Assembly (NCBI GenBank): GCA_947168395.1
Contig: CAMVLT010000010.1
Coordinates: forward strand, 1-64,000
DNA from: an uncultured Prevotellaceae bacterium
GTDB lineage: Bacteria; Bacteroidota; Bacteroidia; Bacteroidales; Bacteroidaceae
Direction: 5' to 3'
Length of the DNA stretch: 64,000 bases
Positions 51,314-59,668 of the stretch are shown piece by piece. How positions within the stretch are numbered: position 1 is the stretch's first letter; every line of letters begins with the position of its first letter. The position numbers and the translations under genes are program-made. The notes beneath the pieces were generated by a model, which saw nothing but the letters and a program-made list of their open reading frames with translations, was not told where the DNA came from and did no database searches.

Positions 51314-52861
51314 TCAAAGACGCATGGCCTTAAGGAATGCCTGCTGTGACTTGTTGGGACTGGCTATCCGCCGGATGCTCCAGTCGGTGGTGTCGATGCG
51401 GAGGCCGGCAGGAGCAAGCAGACGGTCGTAGTCGATATCGGCGGTGGTGTCTACCAAGCGACACATCTCAGGGAGGGAATCTCCTGCAACCTCAGCGACA
51501 GCAGCCCAGAACTCTTCTTCCGAAAAGCCTCGCTTCAGCTCAAGATAATAGCGGTTATAGAGCAAACGCATCACATCGTCGAGCGACTGCTGCTGTGCAG
51601 TCTTCTCACGGATGGCCACATCGAGCAGCAAACCAATGACCGGCCCCTTGAAGTAGTAGTTCACTCGCACGTCGCGGGCGTTGTCATCGGTGTTCATGAA
51701 GTTCAGCCAGATGTCGTAGCTACTCTGCCGCAAACTCATGTGGCGCTGTCCATCATAGGGGGCATAGAGCGAGAAATAGGTGGACAGCAACTCCAAAGCC
51801 TCGTCGGTAGTAGTGATACCGGCATACTGCAACAGTCGGAACTCGTAGTAGCACGTCAGCCCTTCGCTTACCCAAAGCATCGGGGTGATGGCCTCACGGT
51901 CGTAGTCGAGCGGCCACAGCTCCGTGGGGCGTATGCACTTCACATTATAGAGATGGAAATACTCATGTGCAACGAAAGCAAGGAACTTAACATGTGCCCG
52001 ACGGGACGAGAAACGATAGTGACCGTCGGTATAGCAAGCCTGAGAGTTCAAATGCTCCAGACCGCCGACACCCTTACCCATGTGGATGAGACAGTACTTG
52101 TCGTAAGGGACATGTCCCATCAGTTGAGTGGCGGCACTGACGATGCGCTTGAAAGCGTCCTGCAGACCACACTCCTCAACGCCGTCCGGGGTTTCCAAAG
52201 CAAATTCATAGTCATGGCCTTCGTGGGCAAAGTGTGATGTGTAATAGTTGCCTAACAGGAGAGGAGAGTCGTAAAGCGTATCGAAGTCGGGAGCAGTAAA
52301 TGTGTTGGTATCATCAACATGGGGTCTCAGGCCTGTGGCGATGTGTTGCCAGTGCTGCGGCATCTGGAAGGTAACGGTGACAGGATGCTGGATGTCGCCA
52401 TCAACATGCATGAAGACGCCTGGTGGAGCGACAAAGGCGATATTGGGCTCCACGCGGCTGGAAGCCACGTCGCGCTCATTAGCGTAAATGCGGTAAGAGA
52501 CTTTTGCACAATGGTCTTCGGGCAGTTGGATGCGCCAGCGGTTCAGGCCGTCCTTGCGCCATGTTAACGGATTGCCTTTGCTGTCGGTTGCAGAAAAGTC
52601 GCAAAGGTGCTTGGCAAAGTCGAGTATCTGATAATAGCCTGGAGCCCAACGGGGCATATTGAGCACCAACTCCCGAGTGTTAGGCATCTTTTCCGACGTG
52701 TCATCGCCAACCTTTAGCCCTTGTTGGTAGTCGAGCGTTACGTGGAGATAGTGGTTCGTGGTGTCAGGAGCCACATAATAATGCATCTCATATTTCACTT
52801 GTGCCTGCAAGCCCAACAAGGACACTAACAGCACCAGCATCATTACAGCAAACCTTTTCAT
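51314..52861 (-). CDS. M61-family (glycyl aminopeptidase-like) secreted peptidase
   Basis: A 515-residue exported metallopeptidase of clan MA. After the signal peptide an N-terminal beta domain (MPRWAPGYYQILDFAKHL) precedes the catalytic helices: GVGGLEHLNSQACY near residue 264, the zinc motif VAHEYFHLYNVKCIRP (His 299, Glu 300, His 303) and the third ligand Glu in LWVSEGLTCYYEF (Glu 333). Many M61 proteins end in a PDZ domain; this one is shorter and seems to lack it. Family members release N-terminal Gly/Ala. It overlaps the upstream gene by four bases (ATGA) and precedes the short DUF6055-like gene by 25 bases. Confidence 0.88.
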   Translation of the reverse strand: MKRFAVMMLVLLVSLLGLQAQVKYEMHYYVAPDTTNHYLHVTLDYQQGLKVGDDTSEKMPNTRELVLNMPRWAPGYYQILDFAKHLCDFSATDSKGNPLTWRKDGLNRWRIQLPEDHCAKVSYRIYANERDVASSRVEPNIAFVAPPGVFMHVDGDIQHPVTVTFQMPQHWQHIATGLRPHVDDTNTFTAPDFDTLYDSPLLLGNYYTSHFAHEGHDYEFALETPDGVEECGLQDAFKRIVSAATQLMGHVPYDKYCLIHMGKGVGGLEHLNSQACYTDGHYRFSSRRAHVKFLAFVAHEYFHLYNVKCIRPTELWPLDYDREAITPMLWVSEGLTCYYEFRLLQYAGITTTDEALELLSTYFSLYAPYDGQRHMSLRQSSYDIWLNFMNTDDNARDVRVNYYFKGPVIGLLLDVAIREKTAQQQSLDDVMRLLYNRYYLELKRGFSEEEFWAAVAEVAGDSLPEMCRLVDTTADIDYDRLLAPAGLRIDTTDWSIRRIASPNKSQQAFLKAMRL

Positions 52862-55035
52862 AGCTTTATTTTCTTGCCATTGACGATATACAACCCATGA
52901 CGCGAAGGTGCAACCACCTCACGACCTTGCAGGTTGTAGACTTTATCATTTGTTATTTCTATTTTATCATATAGACACGAGGTGCCGCTGATGCCTGTCG
53001 GGTCATTATAGTCAATACCCGTCAGCTCAGCACCCGACTGACCGCTCGTGATGTGAACATGGAAGACGAAGCGTGCTATGGCCTCCTTGCTATTAGCCTG
53101 CTTGTAGCGCAGAGCCTGACCGATGGTGTACTCATTACCTTGCTTCACCTTGCCGGGATACTGGCCGATGTTGAAGGTCAACGACGTGGCGTTCATTTCG
53201 CTGTAAATATAGCCATTGGAATAAGGGCTGACATTACCCGAAGCGTTGAACCAGTGGCCATAGCCATTGGCCGTCGAGGCATTGTTAACCAAGTCCAAGG
53301 TCTTAGGATTCAGGGGGTAGAACATAATCTTGCCCACGGAGGGGCCGGCAGCCGAATAGCTAACCATCTTGCCAGCAATGTCGGTAGTCTGCATCTGGAA
53401 GGCGGTGCCCAACTGTGCCAAGGCATTACCACCAACACTGACAGGAACGGCATCGTAGCTGTTGAGTTGGGGCAGATAGACATCATAGGTCAGCGTGATA
53501 TCAGCAACCTCTCGTCCGTCGATGTTCGACTGCACATATATCTTAGCCCGTGAACCAAGGTCGGTGCCTTCCAGCTGGAAGCTGTAAGGCCAATGCTCGG
53601 CATTGTCGGCCTTCTCGGTCCACTTGTGCTGCACGTACTTCTTGGGAGCGGGCGACACGATGAGCCACAGACGGTCGACACCTTCGGGCACGGTCATCGT
53701 GACGTCCTCTGTTACCTCAGTGGTACCTTGACAGTAAAGGCTGTCTTCGTTGAAGTACTGACGGGTGCCGTCCTTCATCAGGGCCACATAGCCTAACCGG
53801 AAAGCCCGCTGGCTGGGTGATGCAGGACGTATGTAGTTAGTACGGGTTGTCTTTGTCCATTGAGTCTCGCCGCCCATCATTTCTGCTGGGTCTCCGTCGG
53901 CCAGCTTGGCAGCCGGACGGAGGGCGGTGAAGTGGGTGGTAATCTGCGTACCAGCCTGGGGCACCTGCAAAGGCACGACATTGAAACCAGTGGACTGCGG
54001 TGTCGAAGCCAAAGCCACCTGATAGGTCTTGTCGGCAGTCTGCACACACTGGTAGTCAAAGTCACCGATGTAGGGGCTGCGGTAAGGCTTACAAGCCTCC
54101 ATGTCCCAGGTTGCGCAGTGGGCAGCATAGTCGTAGTAGAGACGGAAAAGCCCATTAGCATCGAGTCCCTTCAGCGCCATCAGTGCCTGATTGAAATCGG
54201 TGGCATTGCCGCTACTCTGGCCAGTCATGGGTTGGTTCCACACCTGAGCTACAGTAGTGATATCGTTATAGTATTCATTGATGAAGTAATGGAACCAGTA
54301 GCTCTGATAGCGGTGCCACTCATGAGAAAAGGCATAGTTGTGCGACTTACGGAACACCGAGATACTCTGGTCGTACATCTGGTTGGGGTACGACTGGGCG
54401 GCCTGCCACTGAGCCGTCTGTTCCCAAATGGCCTGACCGTTGCCGCAAGCTAAGTGGAACCCTGTATTGTCGGTCGAGGAGTCCTTGTGACCGCTGTGCT
54501 CGGCATAACACATGTAGTGGAACGAGTGGCCCACCTCGTGCGCCACCGAATGTCCCACAGGCTTGCTGGTTGAGGGACTGAGCCACAAGGCACTGACTTG
54601 AAAGTCGTAACCGCCACCATAGCACACCCAGTCGGTGGTGTGGTTCATCAGCACCATCACTTTGTACTTAGCCAGGTTCGACTTCACGGGGTCAACAAAG
54701 CCAAGCTTGTTGATTTCAAGGTCATAGAACGCCTCGCATTTCTTGAGCAAGTCCTGCTCGTCTACGCGATAGGCCGACGGCGACTTCGAGGGCAGGGTGT
54801 TGCCGTAGTACTTATCCCAAAACACGATGACGTTGTCGGACTCCACGCTGCGGCTCTTCGACCACGTGTACTTGTTGTCGGGGTCACTCTCTTTGTAGAG
54901 CAACGTGTCCGTACGCTGCTGACGCCATTCCATAGGAATGTAAACGGTCTTCTGCGCTACTACGTAGCTAACTGACAAATGAAAGATGATAAATGATAAA
55001 GCTATCAGCTTCATGACTTGGTACTTTTTCTTCAT
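52858..55035 (-). CDS. Secreted HExxH metallopeptidase-like protein, DUF6055-like (long), with sorting-type tail
   Basis: A 725-residue exported protein. The catalytic-type motif AHEVGHSFHYMCYAEHSGH starts at residue 165 (His 166, Glu 167, His 170), with further histidines after it. The catalytic half is paralogous to the 414-residue protein downstream. The second half is beta-rich, with a repeat-like domain near 480-640, and the chain ends NLQGREV...HGLYIVNGKK, the tail shared with three other secreted proteins here. The signal peptide contains LSFIIFHLS, encoded by a tgataaatgataaa-type micro-repeat. It follows GH127 by 21 bases and overlaps the M61 gene. Confidence 0.72.
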   Translation of the reverse strand: MKKKYQVMKLIALSFIIFHLSVSYVVAQKTVYIPMEWRQQRTDTLLYKESDPDNKYTWSKSRSVESDNVIVFWDKYYGNTLPSKSPSAYRVDEQDLLKKCEAFYDLEINKLGFVDPVKSNLAKYKVMVLMNHTTDWVCYGGGYDFQVSALWLSPSTSKPVGHSVAHEVGHSFHYMCYAEHSGHKDSSTDNTGFHLACGNGQAIWEQTAQWQAAQSYPNQMYDQSISVFRKSHNYAFSHEWHRYQSYWFHYFINEYYNDITTVAQVWNQPMTGQSSGNATDFNQALMALKGLDANGLFRLYYDYAAHCATWDMEACKPYRSPYIGDFDYQCVQTADKTYQVALASTPQSTGFNVVPLQVPQAGTQITTHFTALRPAAKLADGDPAEMMGGETQWTKTTRTNYIRPASPSQRAFRLGYVALMKDGTRQYFNEDSLYCQGTTEVTEDVTMTVPEGVDRLWLIVSPAPKKYVQHKWTEKADNAEHWPYSFQLEGTDLGSRAKIYVQSNIDGREVADITLTYDVYLPQLNSYDAVPVSVGGNALAQLGTAFQMQTTDIAGKMVSYSAAGPSVGKIMFYPLNPKTLDLVNNASTANGYGHWFNASGNVSPYSNGYIYSEMNATSLTFNIGQYPGKVKQGNEYTIGQALRYKQANSKEAIARFVFHVHITSGQSGAELTGIDYNDPTGISGTSCLYDKIEITNDKVYNLQGREVVAPSRHGLYIVNGKKIKL

Positions 55036-55056
55036 AACTATCCTATTTTTATCCTT

Positions 55057-57483
55057 TTACTTCACTTTCCATTCCAGCACGCCACCAGAGACACCTTTTT
55101 GCAGCTGGACCACAATCTTCAGTTCCTGCGTCATGACGGGCTTGAAATCCACCGAGTTATAGCAATCCTTACGGACGGTATAGGGTGAATGGCCTTCCAC
55201 CTCACGCCATTGGCCATCGTTGGCACGGTAAAAAAGCATCCACGACTCCGGCACTCGGAAGTCACCGTCGTAATGGTCGAAGTCAAGCCAGTAGACCTGC
55301 ACGTTCGACACCTCATAGGGCTTATCGAACTTGTAGCTGATAGACTCCTTCGTGCCGCGTTTCAGCCACCAGTAGTGGTAGGGCTTCGACGTGTCGCTGC
55401 TGCGCTTCGGTTCCCACTGGTCGTTCACGCCGCTGGCACCCAGATCGGTCGGTGCCGTCTCGGGGGCATCATTCTGGATAGGGCCGCGGTTGCTGAACGT
55501 CTGTGCACGGCTGGCAATAGTACTCTGTGGGATAATGACGGCCGCCGTGGGAGTCGAGGCTATCCACACTTCCATAGCCTGCGATTCACGATTGTTCCAC
55601 ACAGCATAGGGAATGGCTCTCATCTGCACGTCTTCCACGTTGCCGTCACTACGCACCATCTTGGCCTTGGTATCAATAACCGAGATACCGCCCAACAACT
55701 CGGGCATGTAACTGACCTTGAATTCTTGGTGATTATCGGAGGGCAGATACAAATTAAAGACAGACATGCAACTCTGGTCGCCCGCCTCTATGCAGTAGAC
55801 GATAGGGCCGCGCTCCAAAGCCACCTTGCCGCGCAAGTCCTCGGCATTGTCGTTGGCTACGATACGGCGCACTTCCATCGGCAGGTTCAGCTCGATGATG
55901 TCGCCACTTTTCCACTGGCGGGTGATGGTAAGGTAGCCGTTGTCCGTGGTGGTAACGGCAATAGGATTGCCGTTTACGGATAAGGTGGCGGTGAGGTGCT
56001 TGTTGTCGGCGTAGGTATAGAGATCAGAAGGAACGGCCTGTTCTTTCAGCCAGCCGGGGATGCGCAGTTTGATGGCAAATTTGCCTTTGCCCTTTATGAC
56101 CTTGATCTTCACATTCCCGTCCCATGGGTAGTTGGTCGTCTGCTCCAGTTCTACCCTACCCACCTTGGCACGGCCTTGGGCATAGAGATTCACATAGACG
56201 TCGCTGCCCTGAGTGGCATACATATAAGCGGGCACCGAGGCGATGAAACGGGTGATGTTGCCCGGACAGCAGGCACAGCCGAACCACCGTTCGCGGTTGT
56301 GCTCGCCATCACTCTCCAAAGGGTTGTCGTAGAAAAAACGGTCACCGCTCAGCGAGACGCCGCTTAATACATTATTAAACAAGGCCCGTTCACAGATGTC
56401 GATATACTTCGACTGGCCCGTTGCAAGGAACATGCGGTAGTTCCAGTAGACGTTGGCAATGGCGGCACACGTCTCGCAATAGGCAGTATGCGAGTTCAGT
56501 TCGTAGTTGGGGCCAAAGCCCTCGCCCTGGGGACGGCTGCCAATGCCGCCGGTGATGAAAAGCTTCTTAGATACCATATTTCCCCAAATACGCTCCAAGG
56601 CTTGGAAATAGGCGGTGTCGCCTTTCAGCGCAGCCACATCGGCCACGCCGGAATATAAATAGCCTGCACGCACAGCATGGCCCACAATTTCATCCTGCTG
56701 TAGGATGGGCTTATGATCCTGCGAATACATGCTCGGCGCATGGCCATCGGTACAGCGTCCCGTTTCGTCTATGAAGTATTTGGCACCCTCTAAGTACTTC
56801 TTGTTGCCAGTTACCTTGTAGAGTTTACACAATGCCATCTCAATGATGGGGTGACCGCCAGGACGGTGTATCTGCCCCTCATTGGGGCCGAAGGTGCGGC
56901 AGACGAGGTTGGCATTCTTGATGGCCACGTTCAGGAAGGTCTTCTTGCCAGTGGCACGGTAGTGGGCCACGGCACTCTCTATCAGATGACCACTGTTGTA
57001 TAGTTCATGCGAATTGATCTTCTCCCATTTATGGGTACCCCACCAACCACTAAGGCGAGTGCAGTTGTTGGTGACACAAGTAGTCAGGTAACCGTCAGGC
57101 TCCTGTGCCTTGGCTATGAGATTGATGACGGAGTCGAGATAGTGATCCAACTGCTGGTCGTACTTTGCGGCCAAGGCATACGACGCACCCTCGATGACCT
57201 TATAGGGGTCAGTGTCGTCAAACGAGAAGTCGCCCTTGTGCTCACCTTTTATAAGACCGGCAGCCAAGGCAAAGTTGTCGAAGCGTCCGTTCTTCTCACA
57301 CTCCCGGAAGGCAGAGGGTATCGACACCGTGCGATTCACCTCGATGCGGGGAGTCCAGAACCTATCACTCAGATGTACCTGTGTGAAGGACACCTCGGTA
57401 ATGGGGACTGTCTGTTTGGGAGTTGCCGCCACCTGTAGTGTCAGGACCAGCGTACCCGCAATCAGTAGCGCTTCTTTTTTCAT
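55057..57483 (-). CDS. GH127 beta-L-arabinofuranosidase with C-terminal binding domain
   Basis: An 808-residue exported enzyme (signal MKKEALLIAGTLVLTLQVAA). The (alpha/alpha)6 barrel carries the GH127 cysteine-zinc site: AYCETCAA (Glu 337, Cys 339) and FGCACCPGN (Cys 405, Cys 406), corresponding to the Glu-Cys-Cys-Cys site of Bifidobacterium HypBA1, in which the first cysteine of the CC pair is the nucleophile. HypBA1 removes beta-L-arabinofuranose from arabino-oligosaccharides of hydroxyproline-rich plant proteins. The C-terminal 150 residues form a discoidin-like beta domain (SYKFDKPYEVSNVQVYWLDF). It is the first gene of a minus-strand operon with three peptidase-like genes. Confidence 0.92.
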   Translation of the reverse strand: MKKEALLIAGTLVLTLQVAATPKQTVPITEVSFTQVHLSDRFWTPRIEVNRTVSIPSAFRECEKNGRFDNFALAAGLIKGEHKGDFSFDDTDPYKVIEGASYALAAKYDQQLDHYLDSVINLIAKAQEPDGYLTTCVTNNCTRLSGWWGTHKWEKINSHELYNSGHLIESAVAHYRATGKKTFLNVAIKNANLVCRTFGPNEGQIHRPGGHPIIEMALCKLYKVTGNKKYLEGAKYFIDETGRCTDGHAPSMYSQDHKPILQQDEIVGHAVRAGYLYSGVADVAALKGDTAYFQALERIWGNMVSKKLFITGGIGSRPQGEGFGPNYELNSHTAYCETCAAIANVYWNYRMFLATGQSKYIDICERALFNNVLSGVSLSGDRFFYDNPLESDGEHNRERWFGCACCPGNITRFIASVPAYMYATQGSDVYVNLYAQGRAKVGRVELEQTTNYPWDGNVKIKVIKGKGKFAIKLRIPGWLKEQAVPSDLYTYADNKHLTATLSVNGNPIAVTTTDNGYLTITRQWKSGDIIELNLPMEVRRIVANDNAEDLRGKVALERGPIVYCIEAGDQSCMSVFNLYLPSDNHQEFKVSYMPELLGGISVIDTKAKMVRSDGNVEDVQMRAIPYAVWNNRESQAMEVWIASTPTAAVIIPQSTIASRAQTFSNRGPIQNDAPETAPTDLGASGVNDQWEPKRSSDTSKPYHYWWLKRGTKESISYKFDKPYEVSNVQVYWLDFDHYDGDFRVPESWMLFYRANDGQWREVEGHSPYTVRKDCYNSVDFKPVMTQELKIVVQLQKGVSGGVLEWKVK

Positions 57484-57658
57484 CTTGTTTTAGTATCTTT
57501 AAGTTTTATGCTGCAAAGTAACGAAGAAAATGCCAAACGGCGTGTCAAGATAATCCAATACAATGGAAATATCGTCTATCAGGACTGAAAATATCATCGG
57601 TTAGACTTTTTTTGCATTGGCTTAGACGGAATTTGCACGGAGTTACGGAAATCTTTTG

Positions 57659-57666
57659 TATCTTTG
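57659..57666 (+). promoter_or_regulatory. Putative -7 element TATCTTTG of the GH97-GH127 operon
   Basis: TAnnTTTG 28 bases before the GH97 ATG; a TTTG lies 23 bases upstream (57632-57635), slightly wider than the usual 20. The 211-base divergent gap to the minus-strand GH127 is the likely HTCS binding region. Confidence 0.5.
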
Positions 57667-57694
57667 CACCGTTAACATCGAAAGATATCACTCA

Positions 57695-59656
57695 ATGAAT
57701 CACTTTAGACTAATCCTGATGACCGCCGCCTTACTAACCAGCGGCATCCTCCAAGCCAAAGAAGTAACCGTGACGTCGCCTAACGGAAGGCTTACCGTAA
57801 CTGCTACTGACGAAGCAGGACTCACGCTGCGTATGACGCTCGACGGCAAAACAATTGTAACCATGCCTGTAGCCCTCAATACCAGCCGCAGCATCCGTTC
57901 CGTGCGCCGCACCACCATCAGCGAAGACATTAAGGCGTCATTTTATCGCCAGAAGCACTTCACTGTAAAGGCGAACCAGATAGACCTGAAACTGAACGAC
58001 GGTTTCGGCCTGCATCTGCGAGCCTACGACGAGGGTATCGCGTACCGATTCTATACCACGAATAAGGGCGAAACTATCATCGGCAATGAGGTGGCAGCCT
58101 TCCACTTCCCGAAAGAGTCGAAGGCCTGGCTCTCATACACCACTAACCCGGAAAAACCATACGCAATGGCTTTCCAGAACACCTACCACGAGACACATCT
58201 GGTTGATGCCCGCCCGTTGGCCGCATTCCTGCCTGCCACCATTGAGGTGCCCAGTGGCGTGAAGTTGACCATTTTGGAAAGCGACCTGCGCTCGTATCCT
58301 GGCATGTTCCTAAAAGCCGATGGTGACGCTCTTGTCGCCGAGTTCGCCAAATACCCCAAGAAGATGGACTACTACCGCTGGCGCGGCATGAACTATGTGG
58401 CTGAGACCGAGGAATACATAGCCAAAAGCGAGGGAGCACGTACCTACCCCTGGCGCGTACTGGCCGTTACGGAAAAGGATATTGACATGCCCGTGAACAA
58501 CCTCGTCTATGCTCTTGCCACACCCAACCAGATTGGCAGCACCGACTGGATACACCCCGGCAAAGTGGCATGGGACTGGTGGAACGACTGGAATCTGAAA
58601 GGCGTTGACTTCGAGGCAGGCATCAATACGCGCACGTACCAATATTATATTGATTTCGCCACCAAGAACCACATGGGCTACATCGTGCTCGACGAAGGGT
58701 GGTACGACTCATCGAAGGGCGACATTATGAACCCTATACCAGACATCGACCTACAGGGACTGATTAACTACGCCGCCAAGAAGGACGTTAGCATCGTACT
58801 ATGGACTGTATTCAACGTGCTCGACGAGCACCTTGACGAGGCCTGTGCAAAATACGCAAAGATGGGCATCAAGGGCTTTAAGGTGGACTTCCTCGACCGC
58901 AACGACCAGACGGCTATTGAGATGGCCGAGCGCATTGCCAAGACTTGTGCCAAGTATAAGCTCTTCCTCGACTACCACGGCTACTTCGCCCCGACGGGCA
59001 TGAGCCGCACCTATCCCAACATTTTGAACTACGAGGGTGTCTTCGGCATGGAGGAAGCACGCTGGGCAAAAAAGGAAACCGATATGCCGCGCTACGATGT
59101 CACCTTCCCCTTCATCCGTATGATGGCCGGACAGGTGGACTTTACGCCGGGTGCCATGCGCAACGGCACGAAGGAGAACTGGGTGGAGTGCTACCAGAAC
59201 CCGGTGTCGATGGGTACCCGTTGCCACCAGGCGGCCTGCTACGTTGTTCACGACTCACCGTTCACCATGCTCTGCGACGCTCCGACCAACTACGAACAGG
59301 AGCCTGACTACACCAAGTTCATTGCCGCCATTCCTGACGAGTGGGACGAAACCCGCGTCCTGCAGGGCGAACTGGGCAAGTATATCATCACTGCCCGCCG
59401 CAAAGGCGATATATGGTACGTCGGAGGCCAGACCAACTGGGATGCCCGCACCATCGAGCTACCGCTCAGTTTCCTCGGTGAGGGTTCCTACGTCACCATG
59501 ATGCTCACCGACGGCATCAATGCCAATCACAACGCCGAAGACTATCTCTTAGACACACAATCCCATCATAACGGCGAAACACTCAGCATCCGTATGGCTA
59601 ACGGCGGTGGCTTTGTCCTGAAATTCGGGAAACCAACGATTGTCGATCACTTCTAA
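57695..59656 (+). CDS. GH97 retaining-type enzyme, probable alpha-galactosidase
   Basis: A 653-residue exported enzyme (signal MNHFRLILMTAALLTSGI). An N-terminal beta-sandwich (about 25-270) precedes a TIM barrel with VAWDWWNDWNLKGVDF, YIVLDEGWYDSSKG and the GIKGFKVDFLDRNDQ strand, where Asp 398 lies at the nucleophile position of retaining GH97 enzymes such as the Bacteroides alpha-galactosidase; inverting SusB-type alpha-glucosidases lack this Asp. The ATG at 57695 is preferred over an upstream TTG because the promoter box lies between them. It is followed 12 bases later by a second GH127 gene. Confidence 0.9.
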   Translation: MNHFRLILMTAALLTSGILQAKEVTVTSPNGRLTVTATDEAGLTLRMTLDGKTIVTMPVALNTSRSIRSVRRTTISEDIKASFYRQKHFTVKANQIDLKLNDGFGLHLRAYDEGIAYRFYTTNKGETIIGNEVAAFHFPKESKAWLSYTTNPEKPYAMAFQNTYHETHLVDARPLAAFLPATIEVPSGVKLTILESDLRSYPGMFLKADGDALVAEFAKYPKKMDYYRWRGMNYVAETEEYIAKSEGARTYPWRVLAVTEKDIDMPVNNLVYALATPNQIGSTDWIHPGKVAWDWWNDWNLKGVDFEAGINTRTYQYYIDFATKNHMGYIVLDEGWYDSSKGDIMNPIPDIDLQGLINYAAKKDVSIVLWTVFNVLDEHLDEACAKYAKMGIKGFKVDFLDRNDQTAIEMAERIAKTCAKYKLFLDYHGYFAPTGMSRTYPNILNYEGVFGMEEARWAKKETDMPRYDVTFPFIRMMAGQVDFTPGAMRNGTKENWVECYQNPVSMGTRCHQAACYVVHDSPFTMLCDAPTNYEQEPDYTKFIAAIPDEWDETRVLQGELGKYIITARRKGDIWYVGGQTNWDARTIELPLSFLGEGSYVTMMLTDGINANHNAEDYLLDTQSHHNGETLSIRMANGGGFVLKFGKPTIVDHF

Positions 59657-59668
59657 AACAACAACAAT

